In this document: piece by piece, positions 44,853 to 56,423 of the stretch
How the letters are laid out: each line of letters begins with the position of its first letter
How positions within the stretch are numbered: the first letter of the stretch is position 1
NCBI GenBank assembly: GCA_010093705.1
Contig: MU006110.1
Location: 268,963-332,670 of the forward strand
From: Patellaria atrata CBS 101060
Taxonomy: Eukaryota; Ascomycota; Dothideomycetes; Patellariales; Patellariaceae
Direction of reading: 5' to 3'
DNA length: 63,708 bases
The notes under the pieces: model-generated
What the model was told of the DNA's origin: nothing
The model's database searches: none
Seen by the model: the letters and a program-made list of their open reading frames with translations, nothing else
Position numbers and translations under genes: made by a program

Positions 44853-45726
44853 ATGGAGTCTCTACCATACCACGGTTCTACCTCGGACTTCTTCCGCTTT
44901 GATACCGGCCGGATCATCAAATTGCCTATGAAGGTTTGGGAAGGAAACCCAAACCACCAAGAGTTAGAGGAAGAAATGGAGAGAGCTATATCCTTCGAAC
45001 GAAAGATTTTAGAAAAACTAGGTAGCCATTCTAGGATTGTTCCGTTTGTTTTCCCCCCAACCATATATAGCCGCGAAGCTAAGCGTCCTTCACAGATATC
45101 TAGGAGCTTATGATAAGGGCATTCTGCTTAGAGAAGCAAGCCATGGAAACGTACAAACATACCTCAATTCCAACCTCGCGGTAATCGATAATTCTCTACG
45201 CTGGAAATGGTCTCTGCAAGCTGTTGAAGCTGTTGTATATATACACAGCGCGGGCGTAATACACTCGGACCTGCGACCCGAAAATTTCTTAGTACATGCT
45301 ACAACTGAACTATCGCTAGACCTCTGGCTCTGCGACTTTGGCGGAGCGAGGTGTGATAAGCTGGGATTGAATGTCCACCACCTACCCGACGATCCGTTTT
45401 TTGACCCCCGATTGCCGTGGGTTTCCACACCGGCAGTTGATATCTTCAGTTTGGGGTCTATCATTTACACTATCCTCACAGGACACTGGCCGTATAGAGA
45501 GGGGTTGCCCCCGGTAACTATGGAGGAGAAATGCTCATATGAGTCCAACGTGAACAAGATGTTTGAAGCGGGTGTCTTCCCAGATGTCTCCAGGCTGAGA
45601 GGCGGCAGAGTGATCAAAGGATGCTGGGACCACCAATACCAAACGGCTGAGGAGGTACTATTAGCTATTAAGTCGGAGATGGCAGTGCTGAATTGCAAGT
45701 CAGCCAGAAGGGCGGAGATGCTCTAG
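44853..45726 (+). CDS. protein-kinase-like fungal protein
   Basis: Exons 44853-45043 and 45096-45726 (intron 52 nt, GTTTGT...TTCACAG, phase kept), 273 residues. Splicing recreates RIVPYLGAYDKGILLREASH, the hinge region. The catalytic loop is VIHSDLRPENFLV (HSD instead of HRD, with Asp and Asn kept), followed by LCDFGGA as the DFG segment and DIFSLGSIIYTILTGHWPYR in the C-lobe. The N-lobe is short; a candidate ATP-binding Lys lies in GRIIKLP. A possible active Ser/Thr kinase of a fungal-expanded group; substrate unknown. No lesion seen. Confidence 0.68.
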
Positions 45727-47259
45727 GAGCTAAGAGGGTTAATAGACTAGTCTATAGTCTGTCAACACTTGATCAAAACATATTGCAATGGGAGGAAGGG
45801 ATATAAGCTCAATTACAATCACTGTAAAAATTAGGATGATGGAATAGGACCTTAAAACACTTTCTAGAAACTATAGGTTCGATTCTCAGAAACTAGGGCG
45901 CATAAATCGACCAAATCGGTCATTTAGAGAACTGGAAAGCGGAATCACGAATTGTGATCTCTACGGCGCTTAAGTAGTTCCATAGTCAAATTAAATCCTA
46001 GTACAAACCTTTATAAAAAGGAAGGATTCTTGTACCTAGGTGGAGTCATCTACCCCAAGACAATGCTTTTTGCAACTCTGATTCGAGTCCTTACGGTATA
46101 TCTTCTCGTCCGTGTCAGCATCCTCTCATATTTCTCAACTTGACCCCATATTCTGATCCTAGGAAAATGGGAACCATCGTTGTGATTATTGTAACCCGAC
46201 ACGACACATGGCGAAGCACTTGTTCATTATGGGGTCATCTACGACGAATCTCCATAGTCCTAAAACGTCGAGTTGATATAAGGGCCGAGGGTCCGCCGCC
46301 ATCTGAAGAAAGACTCCCTATAGAACTATCACCCCCGCCACCATACGTTGAGAACCCCCCACATCACCTAGAGCATAAAGATAACCCTACCGGAATTAGC
46401 GGTTGTTGCAAACCACTTAATTCTCACCAGCTGGACTAGGTTGAGAAGGTAACTGTGCCACTGAGACTATCAATCGAGCTTTTCGGAGTCTAACACGTTT
46501 AGATCATATTCTGGAGCCAGGTCCAAGATGTATACCACTATTGGCGGATGAGGTGGATTTCATGTAGTGCAAATACATGCACGTTTTCAATATGTCTTGT
46601 CCATGTTAGGGTTTCTTCGTAGATATTCTGGACTATCATCGTCACAATTTTCGAACGTTGGAAGCGCCATTATTACAGTGCACGTGAGTGCGAATACTCG
46701 AATGATCATACTACTGATTTAGGCCAAAACTTGTAATAGTTTGCGAAAATCGAAGTGAATCTGCGGCACACGGATCTCAATTTCAATGCTTTGCGTATGC
46801 CCACACTACTGTGCAGCTTTTCGGTTGAGTATTGAGAGTAGGTAATTCCGTGGGTAACACGAAGTATCGGGCACCGCCGAGCGGTGGGTGGTCAGGGTGG
46901 TAGGATGCCCGCAATGTGGACCGTCGATTGTTTAGTCTCGCAAACGCCAAGACTTATTCCATAACCGTTACCTCGAAAGGAAAATCAGTACGGAGTACGA
47001 AAATGACGTTCCTCTCCGTACCTACTTTCTTCAGATACTTCAGTTTCACTACGTTGGAAGAGCACGCAAGTTTCTAAGTACATAGCAAAGAACACTTGTA
47101 CAGTACCCCCTCACCCAAATCGAAATAGGACCAAGACACTTATCCACAGAGGGTGAGATACTAAGATGGGACATCCGAGTCTAAGTGATAAATGACTACA
47201 AGTACATTATAGAAGGATCAGCAAATATTACGATGTATATAACTAAGATGAAGTATGGC
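45727..47259. other. 1.5-kb region, no supported gene
   Basis: A 99-codon plus frame at 46140-46439 contains PPPSEERLPIELSPPPPYV, a proline-rich tail that could belong to a small membrane-anchored protein, but no coherent gene model was found. The rest shows nothing recognisable. Confidence 0.3.
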
Positions 47260-47927
47260 CTAGCTACAAAGTGTCATTTCAATCCCCTTGCGAATATATA
47301 GACGAGCCACGGTGTTGATCCAGCGTACTCGACCCCGAAGGGAGTCCCAGCACAATACTGCCTGATAGGGATCTTCCCTTAGCTGATCACTTTGTCTCGC
47401 AAGCTTCCGTCGTAATACTCGAACCTGTCGTGTCTTTGGGGCGAGGGGGTCAAGAACAAACCGTGCCTGGGTGGTGTTCTCATATTGACTTAGTAAAACG
47501 CGGCGACGAGGTATGGAGTTTGACCAACCTGAGACATAACCCGTGAACTCAAAGATGCGATTTGGTCCTGCAAACCAATATTTTGCTTGCATAAACAATC
47601 ATATTCCTCCATATATCTGTCCAAGTCCGCTTTACACTCCTGCCACGCGTTGTACCACCCAAGGAGATCGGCGCAGATTTCCTCTACCTTTTCCTCCGCT
47701 TGTTGGCGATGTCCCTTTGCTTTCTCGAGCTCGTCTTTAGTCGTATTATGGGCTTGTATCTCCGTTTGTAGAGCGAGAGAGCATTCAAGTAGCGTAAATC
47801 TACTCTCTGGTGTACTCTCCACTTCTGATTCGTTTGCGACTTCTGTCTCGGGTGACTCTACTCTGCGGCTGCGGCGTAGATCCCGAAGGAAAGGATGCTT
47901 AGGAATTGTACAAGCTGAATGACTCAT
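47260..47927 (-). CDS. coiled-coil hypothetical protein
   Basis: Model: exons 47927-47576 and 47528-47260, intron 47 nt (GTTTGC...TCTCAG), phase kept, 206 residues. The first exon is strongly coiled-coil (ELEKAKGHRQQAEEKVEEI). The second is basic (KTRQVRVLRRKLARQ). Without splicing the first frame ends at 145 residues. No family recognised. Confidence 0.4.
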
Positions 47928-48097
47928 TTTAGGGGCTGGGTGATAATTCTCTCAGAGACTCTAGTTCTACAGGAATCTATCCTGACTTTATGTGTCCGTT
48001 ACACGCCCGTGTCCTGTTGCTCGTTTTGGAAGTACTAATATAAGACTTTAGCGCTGGATCAATTTACCTCTTGCACTGAGATGAGTTCCTGATTTAT

Positions 48098-49366
48098 ATG
48101 AGCGCTAAGCAGCGCTTATATCTTCAGTTCCCAGCCTCATCCTTCTTTGAGACAGGAAAAATGTCGTTCGCAATGGACGGTGTTTTCAATCGACATCCTC
48201 GTCCTCAAGCTGCGTACCTGCCCGTCCCAACTAAAGCGGCATTGTTGACCCAGAATATTATGAAAGACAAACCTCACGATGGCCTTGTAACTCTGGAAAA
48301 GCCAAAGCCTATCAAGTCTCGTCTGTCATACCCTACCCGGCTCATAGATAGCCACCGGCCCAATACCAATGTCCAAACTATTACTATCGAGCAGAAATTT
48401 CCTTCCGATATACTCACACGAATGGGAACCTTGACCCAAGGCCAAAAACTGTGGATGGTTTGCCGGTGTATCACTCCTAAGCATAGTGGCGAATTGATAA
48501 TGTTTAAGGATTGTAAGCCAGGAGAAGCATCGCGTGAGATCGGAATTCTCAAGAAACTATCACATCCGAACATAGTCCAACTAAAACAAGCATTCATTCA
48601 TCAGAACATCTGCTATGTAGGAATCACCTATCTTCGTTTTACCCTTAGGGAAATACTCTATGTCCATATGAGCCTTGGTGAACTACAAGTTAAATATCTA
48701 GCCAAGGAGGTAGGTTGCAACCCTATTGATACAGGATATCTACCCTAACGTTTTTACCTGTCCTGCATAGGTCTTTCAAGGGCTTCAGTATCTCCACGAG
48801 AAAAAGTGCACCTATACTGGATTAAACCTAGACTCTGTACGAATCGATGGAAAGAAAGGGAACGTTGTTCTAGGTAAGTTCGATAGTGCGCTAAGGGATT
48901 ATCGTTAACAACGATGTAGAGGGCTTCTCTCAGGCATTTCTAGATGATGATGATGCTGATGCTGATGAACATGGGACTTATATAATGAATTCGCATGATA
49001 GTCTACAAGATCTCGGATTCATACTCCTTGAGTGTATGGAAGGACGGCCGGCGGAGACTAAGCGTGACATTGATTTCATAAAGAAACAACGGGAACAATA
49101 CAAGGTCTTTGGATTACATAATGCTGAGGCCTGGAGTGGATGCAAGCAGCTTATCGACTTTCTCGATGAGTTATTCAATGTGGATAAAGAATTTACCGCG
49201 AAAATACAACGGCCAGTAAGTTGTCTAAGTTTTACGCGATACGCTCGCTTACGTATTGCAGCACGAATTCATCAAGGAAGATGGTGTAGGTCCATCATGC
49301 CTAATGCATTACCTGGAGTTGGTCTCGCTAGAATGTTTCACTGAGTGGCAGGCATATATAGCTTAA
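48098..49366 (+). CDS. kinase-fold protein lacking catalytic residues (pseudokinase)
   Basis: Four exons, 48098-48709, 48771-48873, 48920-49215 and 49262-49366, all in phase; 371 residues. The kinase fold is visible: MVCRCITPKHSGELIMFKDC (N-lobe strands), EIGILKKLSHPNIVQLKQAF (helix C and strand 4), VKYLAKEVFQGLQYLHEKKC (helix E). Where HRDLKxxN is expected the sequence reads TYTGLNLDSVRI, and the DFG position lacks a DFG triplet, so phosphotransfer is unlikely. A run DDDDADADE follows. The start could also be the ATG at 48160. Possibly a scaffold or sensor; role unknown. Confidence 0.6.
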
Positions 49367-49635
49367 CGCGCGCCTGTACTGAGATATAAGAATACTAAAG
49401 ATGAAGTTATTGGAAATAAGTTATTATATTGTGACTATATGATTAAGGAATTCATAAACTCGAAGTGGAAATTTTCGCCGCCGTGCTAATTCTGAACTTG
49501 CTCAGACAACTGCCTTACAGTAACCTACTTTAAGCGCAATCGTTCAATTTAGCGCCTGCTAGCACTATAAAAGATACATAGAATTTCTACCTTATGTACA
49601 CTATCGCAAGACAACCACAGCACCTTCTAATCACT

Positions 49636-50340
49636 ATGGCTTCCGTGCAACACCTTGAACAGCCTGCATCTGATCTTATTCTTAATAAACCTAAGGATTT
49701 GAGGCCCGAAAGTGAGGAGTTCTTCCCTAATAGTTCGATGAACACACCCCAACCAAACCCAAAGGCCCATGGTACATTGGCTAGAGACTGCTTAGAGCTT
49801 CCTCCTATCCTACCAAACCCATCTGTTCCAGTCAATGGTCATCTTCAAACATATTTTCACAATTTTGGGCCCACACCTCTATATGCTCCTATGCAACCCT
49901 CGTTTGGACATGTTCTCCCGTCATTTCCCCCGAGCCACACATTCCTACCAGAGTTCCACAGCGTACCGCACCCCTCATTAGGGCCACAAATGACGATGGG
50001 TTCTCAATTATCCATACCACCCCCTTTCTTACCAAGTGTGAACACTCCCCGTCACGGTGAATGTTGCATGGAATGTTGCATAAAGCAACGTGCTCGAGTA
50101 GTTTCATTGGAAAATGAAGTCACAGATCTTCGAAGGTATATAGTCCACAGTAATCTTGAGCGTATCGCTTATGAGTCAATAGATCCTACGATGATTTGCA
50201 CTCTAAGATCCATAAAGAATCGAGAAATCTTGAGAAAATGGCGATATGGAGTAAGGAAGTCGGAACCTGGGCTATATTCATCAATAATCTTCTCCTTCCC
50301 ATTACAGAAGACGAGTCGAGTGAACCGTTCCGGGGATTAG
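49636..50340 (+). CDS. proline-rich hypothetical protein
   Basis: About 234 residues from ATG 49636 (an upstream in-frame ATG at 49594 is possible). Proline-rich centre (LYAPMQPSFGHVLPSFPPSH), then a Cys cluster HGECCMECCIKQR and a short helix VVSLENEVTDLRRYIV. A possible 57-nt intron (GTAAGG...TTACAG, about 50251-50307) would remove a segment without changing frame. No family recognised. Confidence 0.4.
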   Translation: MASVQHLEQPASDLILNKPKDLRPESEEFFPNSSMNTPQPNPKAHGTLARDCLELPPILPNPSVPVNGHLQTYFHNFGPTPLYAPMQPSFGHVLPSFPPSHTFLPEFHSVPHPSLGPQMTMGSQLSIPPPFLPSVNTPRHGECCMECCIKQRARVVSLENEVTDLRRYIVHSNLERIAYESIDPTMICTLRSIKNREILRKWRYGVRKSEPGLYSSIIFSFPLQKTSRVNRSGD

Positions 50341-50585
50341 AAGTAGTGTCTGAAGACACTGAGGAGCAGTTGCCTTAAAACCTGGGATCTCTTTTATTCA
50401 CTTTGACCCGTTGTAATTATTTTTCCGTGAATCTCATTCTCGTAGCAATAGTTCCCATCTTAGAATAGTGATAATTACTTTCTTGAGTTTAAGAATTCTT
50501 AAATCTATTAGTCTCTCAGAATAAGCGCGTATAAAGGAAGATAAATTGAGGAATACACCCACTAATATGAATCCACAAGCAAAAC

Positions 50586-50951
50586 ATGACCCGAGTCCAC
50601 TTTTCATACCCTCTTGTGACCATGATCACGCGTCATCCGACGGAAATTGAGATGCGAAATATGGATGACTTTCAGATTCACCTGGAAAGGTGTCCACGTT
50701 GCTATCATTTGTCTCTAGACGACCCTCGAGCGTTATGTCCCAGAGCTTGGAACCTCGCAAACCATCTTCAGGAATATTTATTCATGACCAATGGCCGACT
50801 GTTCAGTACATCATCTAGACAATTTCTTATCATGGTAGAACTACCAAAATACTTCGACTTTGTAGACTGGTTTTTCCGGTCTGTAATAGGTCAGAGGTAC
50901 CGATATCGATATAGACCAAATGCGAGCATGCCCATTCATCGACTTCGATAG
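50586..50951 (+). CDS. small CxxC protein, hypothetical
   Basis: A 121-residue frame with FQIHLERCPRCYHLSLDD and ALCPRAWNLANHLQEYLF; the C-x2-C and a third Cys could bind zinc. The basic C terminus is followed within 50 bases by a degenerate solo LTR. Family unknown. Confidence 0.4.
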   Translation: MTRVHFSYPLVTMITRHPTEIEMRNMDDFQIHLERCPRCYHLSLDDPRALCPRAWNLANHLQEYLFMTNGRLFSTSSRQFLIMVELPKYFDFVDWFFRSVIGQRYRYRYRPNASMPIHRLR

Positions 50952-50997
50952 GTGGAGCGAGCGAACGATCTTACTGAGCAATTCTAATATTCAAAGA

Positions 50998-51202
50998 TGT
51001 TAGAATTGAGAGTCACGCAAGGTGGCTGGATATCTGAGATGGCTGGCACAGGATAATGGAGATGGCTGGCACAGGACAATAGAGATGGCTGGACAGGCAT
51101 GGATTTAAGATAGGACAGGCACTCACATGATAGTTGACAATGAAGGAACATTCTACATCATTCTATTTACTCTCTTAGCTCATACCAGCATATATTTCAA
51201 CA
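50998..51202 (+). repeat. degenerate family S2 LTR
   Basis: TGTTAGAATTGAGAGTCACGCAAGG...TTTCAACA aligns with the 198-bp S2 copies in order but with many changes and an internally duplicated GATGGCTGGCACAGGA. No target duplication. Confidence 0.6.
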
Positions 51203-51596
51203 CGACTGTCCTCCCTGCTAGCGCGGGCGACACAATGTAACACACTATTGTTCTAACCGCTGCTTCAACCTATGAGTATGCTTACGCATCTTGCTTTAAC
51301 TATAACACTACACTATGACTATGAAATCCATTAGGAAGTAGCATTAACTTTATATTAGGAATTGATATATCATGCTCACTGATTACTGCGCAGTGCATCC
51401 AAGATCTTGGCAATACTGCGATAACTGTTGCTTGTACGCCCGAAAACTGCTTCAACACTAAAGAGAGCCTGTTCGCATAAGCCCTCTGCTTCCTGCATTC
51501 TACTAGTCTGTTAGAAGAGAACTGCCATATCCTCAGCTATGTTAAGTGCCGATATATACGTCTTCACCCCTCAGTCAAGTGCTTTTCTTATAGCCT

Positions 51597-51674
51597 TGTT
51601 ATGAAACGAGAATAAAGCTATGGTAAAAGTGAGTTGAATTGGTTACCGACCGGTTGGTAGACCGTTCCGTAACA
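51597..51674 (+). repeat. solo LTR, family S1, internally deleted (78 bp)
   Basis: TGTTATGAAACGAG...GTTCCGTAACA with duplication AGCCT at 51592-51596 and 51675-51679. It lies inside the TPR coding region of the NLR and lacks about 90 central bases compared with 10194-10364. Confidence 0.82.
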
Positions 51675-51679
51675 AGCCT

Positions 51680-53110
51680 TGCAGCGCTCGCCAGCACATC
51701 TCCGCCGCCTCGTCAAGCCGTCCCAGGCCTGCGTAGAGCCTGCCTAAGTTATTGACCGTCTTGAGTGTTGATGTATGATCCGGTCCCCATGCCTTCTCTT
51801 TGCCTTACAGCGCTCGCAAGCACATCTTCTCCGCCTCGTCAAGCCGTCCCAGGTTCGCGTAGAGCGAGCCTAAGTTGTTGACCGTTTTAAGTGTTGATGT
51901 ATGGTCTGCTCCCTATGCCTTCTTAAAGCCTTGCAGCGCTCGTAAGTACATCTTCTTCGCCTCGTCAAGCCGTCCTAGGGATTTATAGAGCGAGCCTAAG
52001 TTGTTGACCGTGGCGAGTGTTGATGTATGATCCGGTCCCCATGCCTTCTCATAGCCTTGCAGCGCTCGCAAGCACACCTTCTCCGCCTCGTTAAGCCGTC
52101 CCAGGTTCGCGTAGAGCAAGCTCAAGTTGTAGACCGTAATGAGCGTTGATGTACGGTCTGGTCCCCATGCCTTCTCTTTGCCTTGCAGCGCTCGCAAGTA
52201 CATCTTCTCCGCCTCGTCAAGCCGTCCTAGGGATTGGTAGAGCGAGCCTAAGTTGNNNNNNNNNNNNNNNNNNNNNNNNNNNNNNNNNNNNNNNNNNNNN
52301 NNNNNNNNNNNNNNNNNNNNNNNNNNNNNNNNNNNNNNNNNNNNNNNNNNNNNNNNNNNNNNNNNNNNNNNNNNNNNNNNNNNNNNNNNNNNNNNNNNNN
52401 NNNNNNNNNNNNNNNNNNNNNNNNNNNNNNNNNNNNNNNNNNNNNNNNNNNNNNNNNNNNNNNNNNNNNNNNNNNNNNNNNNNNNNNNNNNNNNNNNNNN
52501 NNNNNNNNNNNNNNNNNNNNNNNNNNNNNNNNNNNNNNNNNNNNNNNNNNNNNNNNNNNNNNNNNNNNNNNNNNNNNNNNNNNNNNNNNNNNNNNNNNNN
52601 NNNNNNNNNNNNNNNNNNNNNNNNNNNNNNNNNNNNNNNNNNNNNNNNNNNNNNNNNNNNNNNNNNNNNNNNNNNNNNNNNNNNNNNNNNNNNNNNNNNN
52701 NNNNNNNNNNNNNNNNNNNNNNNNNNNNNNNNNNNNNNNNNNNNNNNNNNNNNNNNNNNNNNNNNNNNNNNNNNNNNNNNNNNNNNNNNNNNNNNNNNNN
52801 NNNNNNNNNNNNNNNNNNNNNNNNNNNNNNNNNTCCGCCTCGTCAAGCCGTCTCAGGTCCGCGTAGAGCTTGCCTAAGTTATTGACCGTCTTGAGTGTTG
52901 ATGTATGATCCGGTCCCCATGCCTTCTCATAGCCTTGCAGCGCTCGCAAGCACACCTTCTCCGCCTCGTCAAACCGTCCCAGGTCCACGTAGAGCTTGCC
53001 TAAGTTGTTGACCGTGTCAAGTGTTGATGTATGATCCGGTCCCCATGCCTTCTCAAAGCCTTGCAGCGCTCGCAAGTACATCTTCTCTGCCTCGTCAAAC
53101 CGTTCATGAT
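51680..53110 (-). repeat. TPR-coding 126-bp tandem array
   Basis: Units repeating every 126 bases (CCTTGCAGCGCTCGCAAG...GTGTTGATGTATGATCCGG) with high nucleotide identity, at least seven visible copies on both sides of the gap. High identity suggests concerted evolution and variable copy number. Confidence 0.8.
52256..52833. other. assembly gap (578 N)
   Basis: A run of N inside the TPR array. The near-identical repeats probably collapsed or could not be bridged, so the true array length and reading frame across the gap are unknown. Confidence 0.99.
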
Positions 53111-55734
53111 CCGAACACACGTATCCAAATATATGCAGAATCGAGTTCTTCCCATCCTCATCCAACCTGCCGTCGTCAATAAACCCCCAACACCTTATCA
53201 AGTGTCGCAAAAGCCGACGCTGGGTCAGCCACGAGTGCTGCACATTATCCTCGGGTGCATGTCTGCCTACACACTTTATAGCCACCCCCGCCATCTCTGA
53301 ATCCCATTCTTGGTTCACTACATGCACCGTCCATGAGTGAACACAGCTGTGCATCCCGTACCCCTGAGACTCGACCACATTTCCTTTAGAGGACTTGTCC
53401 ACATCTATCAACCCGTAGTCACAGAGCACCCTTACTGCCTTGGTGAAAGTCAGCTCATCCTCTGTTAGTTGATAAAGCCACTGTGGCCCACCAGTTCTCC
53501 CTTCTCTCAGAAGCTCAAACCAGAGGTCCTGGTTGTCAAAGTATGCCCATAGCTGAAGTAGCTTGGATGCTATCTCGCTCTGCTGCTTGATGTGATCTAA
53601 AGAAAGCTGCCATGTCGAGTACAGTTGTCGGTCTTCGTATGTGCTTACTTCAGGGCTCATTTGTTGTAGCCTTCGCCATGACGCCCGGTACAGACAGAGG
53701 TAGTCGGCAAAGCTTGTCGCCACCTGATAAAGGTAGGCGCCTGCCGTAGCCAAGGCCAGCGGTAGTCCATCCAGCTCTCTAGCAAGCTCGGCGGCATTAG
53801 GATCTGAAAGGCGTTAGCGTTGCGTCTACAGCGCAGTACAGCGCAGGAATTCAAACAACTCACCGTCTATCACACCCTCGCGATGCGATATATTAGACAG
53901 GATCTGCAGACTATGGCGGACGTCTTCTAACTTGCCCACCTTCACGCGATAGCCCATATTGACCTTCGATGACCTTGTCGTGATGATTACCGAGCCGTGG
54001 TGCGCTTCAGGCAGAAACTGCCGGATATCGACTGCACCAGGATCCACGTTGCCTGGCACCTTAGGGTTGTCGTAGTTATCGAACACAATTAACCACTGTG
54101 TGTTCTTAGGATGCTCCAGCCACCGTTTAGCCGCTGCCACCACTTCATCTTGCTTCTTGTCATCTGTGAAAACACCTAACCGACTGGCTGATGGGCAGTC
54201 CTGTAAGATCCGCTTTACTAGCCGCAAGTAGCTCTGCTTCACCGACACTTCGTCTTTAATGTTCAGCCAGAATATCGCTGAATAGTTGTCTCGATGGGCC
54301 TTGATGTATGCAATCGCCAGCTGCGTCTTCCCGATCCCGCCTAGGCCATGTAGAGTGACTGCTTGACGACCGGTGCCCTCACTAAGCGTCTTGTGCATTG
54401 CAGTGAGCTCCGCTTGTCTCGCAACAAAGTGATTGGTCTCAGAGACCTCAGATAAGCTAAAGACGACAGAAAAGCTCTTTTCAGCATTGCTTCGAGCTAT
54501 AGACAGTTACTGTTATCGCTATTATCGATAACTATATACAAGGGCTACATACCCGCATCAATCCTAATCTCTTCTTCCCATCGTAGGCTGATGACGCTGC
54601 CTGCACTTCTAACCATAGTAATCAAATGGCCTGAAACTTTCTCATAGTCGTTATTCTCTTTCGACTCGAACTTGACCATTTCTTTATGGTCCGCATGGAT
54701 CATGATCTGCTCTGCGTCGGTTGCACCTGGAACGACTGCGGATGCTTTTGGCACCACCTGTATCATCAGTACTTGCGATACCTGCGGTCAACGTGAAGGC
54801 ATACCATGATTGAACGACCTAGCGCCGTCGGAGTCTCGTACTCCTCGTAAACAAACTTCGTCATAAACTCCCCACTGATCGGCCCGTACTGTCTAAGCTG
54901 CTGCTGGAGCCATTCCGAGTCTCGCTCCAAATGCTCTAGCAGCCGGCTGGTGGTGGCCTTGTATACCGATGCCGCATTCACCAGCAGCTTTCCGAACTGC
55001 ACTCCGTTGCCGCCCTGGTGAGGTGTACCTATGAACATGATTCCGTACGTCGACGTCTTAATCGACCGGTGCTCTTCTAGTGCGCCTTTCCGCGCCGCGT
55101 CCGAGTGAATGAGAGCCTGGGCTTGATCAGCTGTGTATGCGACAGAGAGGAGCAAGACTGACGCCTTTGACGATGATGCCACCCAGGCTGTGCGCCACAA
55201 AGATTATCGGTCGTTTCGTGGTCTTCTGCTGTCAGAACCACATCTTATGAGTGTCCGCTCTTATCTCACATTTGTACGTTTTCTCCTGAGGCAGAGATCT
55301 GACACTAGCTGCTCTGCATGATCGTGGAGGAATTGGTGGCTAACACGCTTGCCGTGCGTGTTCGCATCGTATCCCCAGCAGAATATGCGTGCATTTGGAA
55401 TGTCCTTTGGTAGGAGATCGCGGAGCCAGTGGGTGCCGTTCGCTGCCGTCCAGGTCTCGTCGCGGTGCCCGTTCAAGCCATGGACAGCAACGATGCTGGG
55501 CACTGTCAGTACGGGCTCTTGTGATGCTACGGATGGCTTACTCCACCACCGGCTGCTCTCCCTCCGCCACGACCTTGAGACCATGGGCAGATGCTTTAGA
55601 CGGTTCCCGTGGCTTCGATGAGCTGCCAGCCTGCTACAGCGTCAGCCTGACAGAGGCAGAGTATCAGGGTCGATAATTACAGAGTTCTGACGATTCTTCC
55701 GGAATGGATTCAGTCGCTGCAATCTAGAGCCCAT

Positions 55735-56423
55735 CATGGTTCGAACGCAGGATTCAACGATATCGCCAATGCTAAAAATTCGTGAGAACTGCTGGGTTCC
55801 ATCGTACTGGGCAGCCTGTATTAACATTTAACACTGTCGGTTCAGCTGCGGGGCGCCGCCAATCCATGGCGCGGACGCAGTCAGCCCCCAGCGCCGCCTC
55901 TGTCACGTCCGCGCCGCGAGTGGGTGGGGGCCGAACTGCGCACAACAATCGTTCCATCGAAAGTTGTCGACGTACATTCACCTGAATATATGGTAACGAT
56001 TATGTACGACGTGAGGGATGGTTTTGCACTAGCCGGGATTGGAAACTTCTCTGATCGGAAGTACCAACTAGGGTGACGACCTTACATGATTTGCGCGCCA
56101 TAGTAGACACAAGGCTAGTGATGACTTCCCAACATCGTAGTAAGGTTCTAGGGACTAGATAGGACCGCTAATAAACATTATGGAGTGATAAGAGCTTAAC
56201 GGTGGTACTATAGGGAAGAAACTCTATTTCGCTATCGAAGGAGGTTCTCTGCGAATCAGGCACGGAAGTAACAATACGTAACGTTATTTTAGATAGAAGG
56301 GGTCCTAGATATCTAGGAGTAGTTATAGCACATAATTCATGTAGGATTATAATGAATATCAACATGTAAGGAATGACTAGGCGAGTTGAGATAGATACCT
56401 AACTGAATTGATCCCATAAATGA
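55735..56423. other. intergenic, no supported gene
   Basis: Upstream of the NLR and downstream of the patatin gene. No gene, RNA or repeat recognised. Confidence 0.35.

Larger units (their letters stand above)
51376..55734 (-). pseudogene. NLR protein: alpha/beta-hydrolase (SesB-like) - NB-ARC - TPR
   Basis: Typical fungal NLR built from seven exons (boundaries near 55542/55495, 55270/55228, 55163/55116, 54805/54757, 54553/54496, 53864/53803). The N terminus MGSRLQRLNPFRKNR leads to the lipase-like domain, with VAVHGLNGHR and nucleophile IFVAHSLGGI. NB-ARC shows Walker A LHGLGGIGKT, Walker B WLIVFDNYDNP, VIITTRSS and GLPLALATAGAYL. The C terminus is a TPR array with the 42-residue unit GPDHTSTL.TVNNLG.LY. 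Lesions: two small frameshifts in the first exon (about 55650 and 55627), TAG at 51913-51915, TAA at 51805-51807 and 51511-51513, and a solo LTR at 51597-51674. The original stop is probably TGA at 51376-51378. Such NLRs act in non-self recognition; here only a truncated form could be made. Confidence 0.75.

Noticed and set aside
53031-53300. Plus-strand frames across the TPR array as genes
   Set aside because: They are antisense shadows of the repeated NLR coding sequence.
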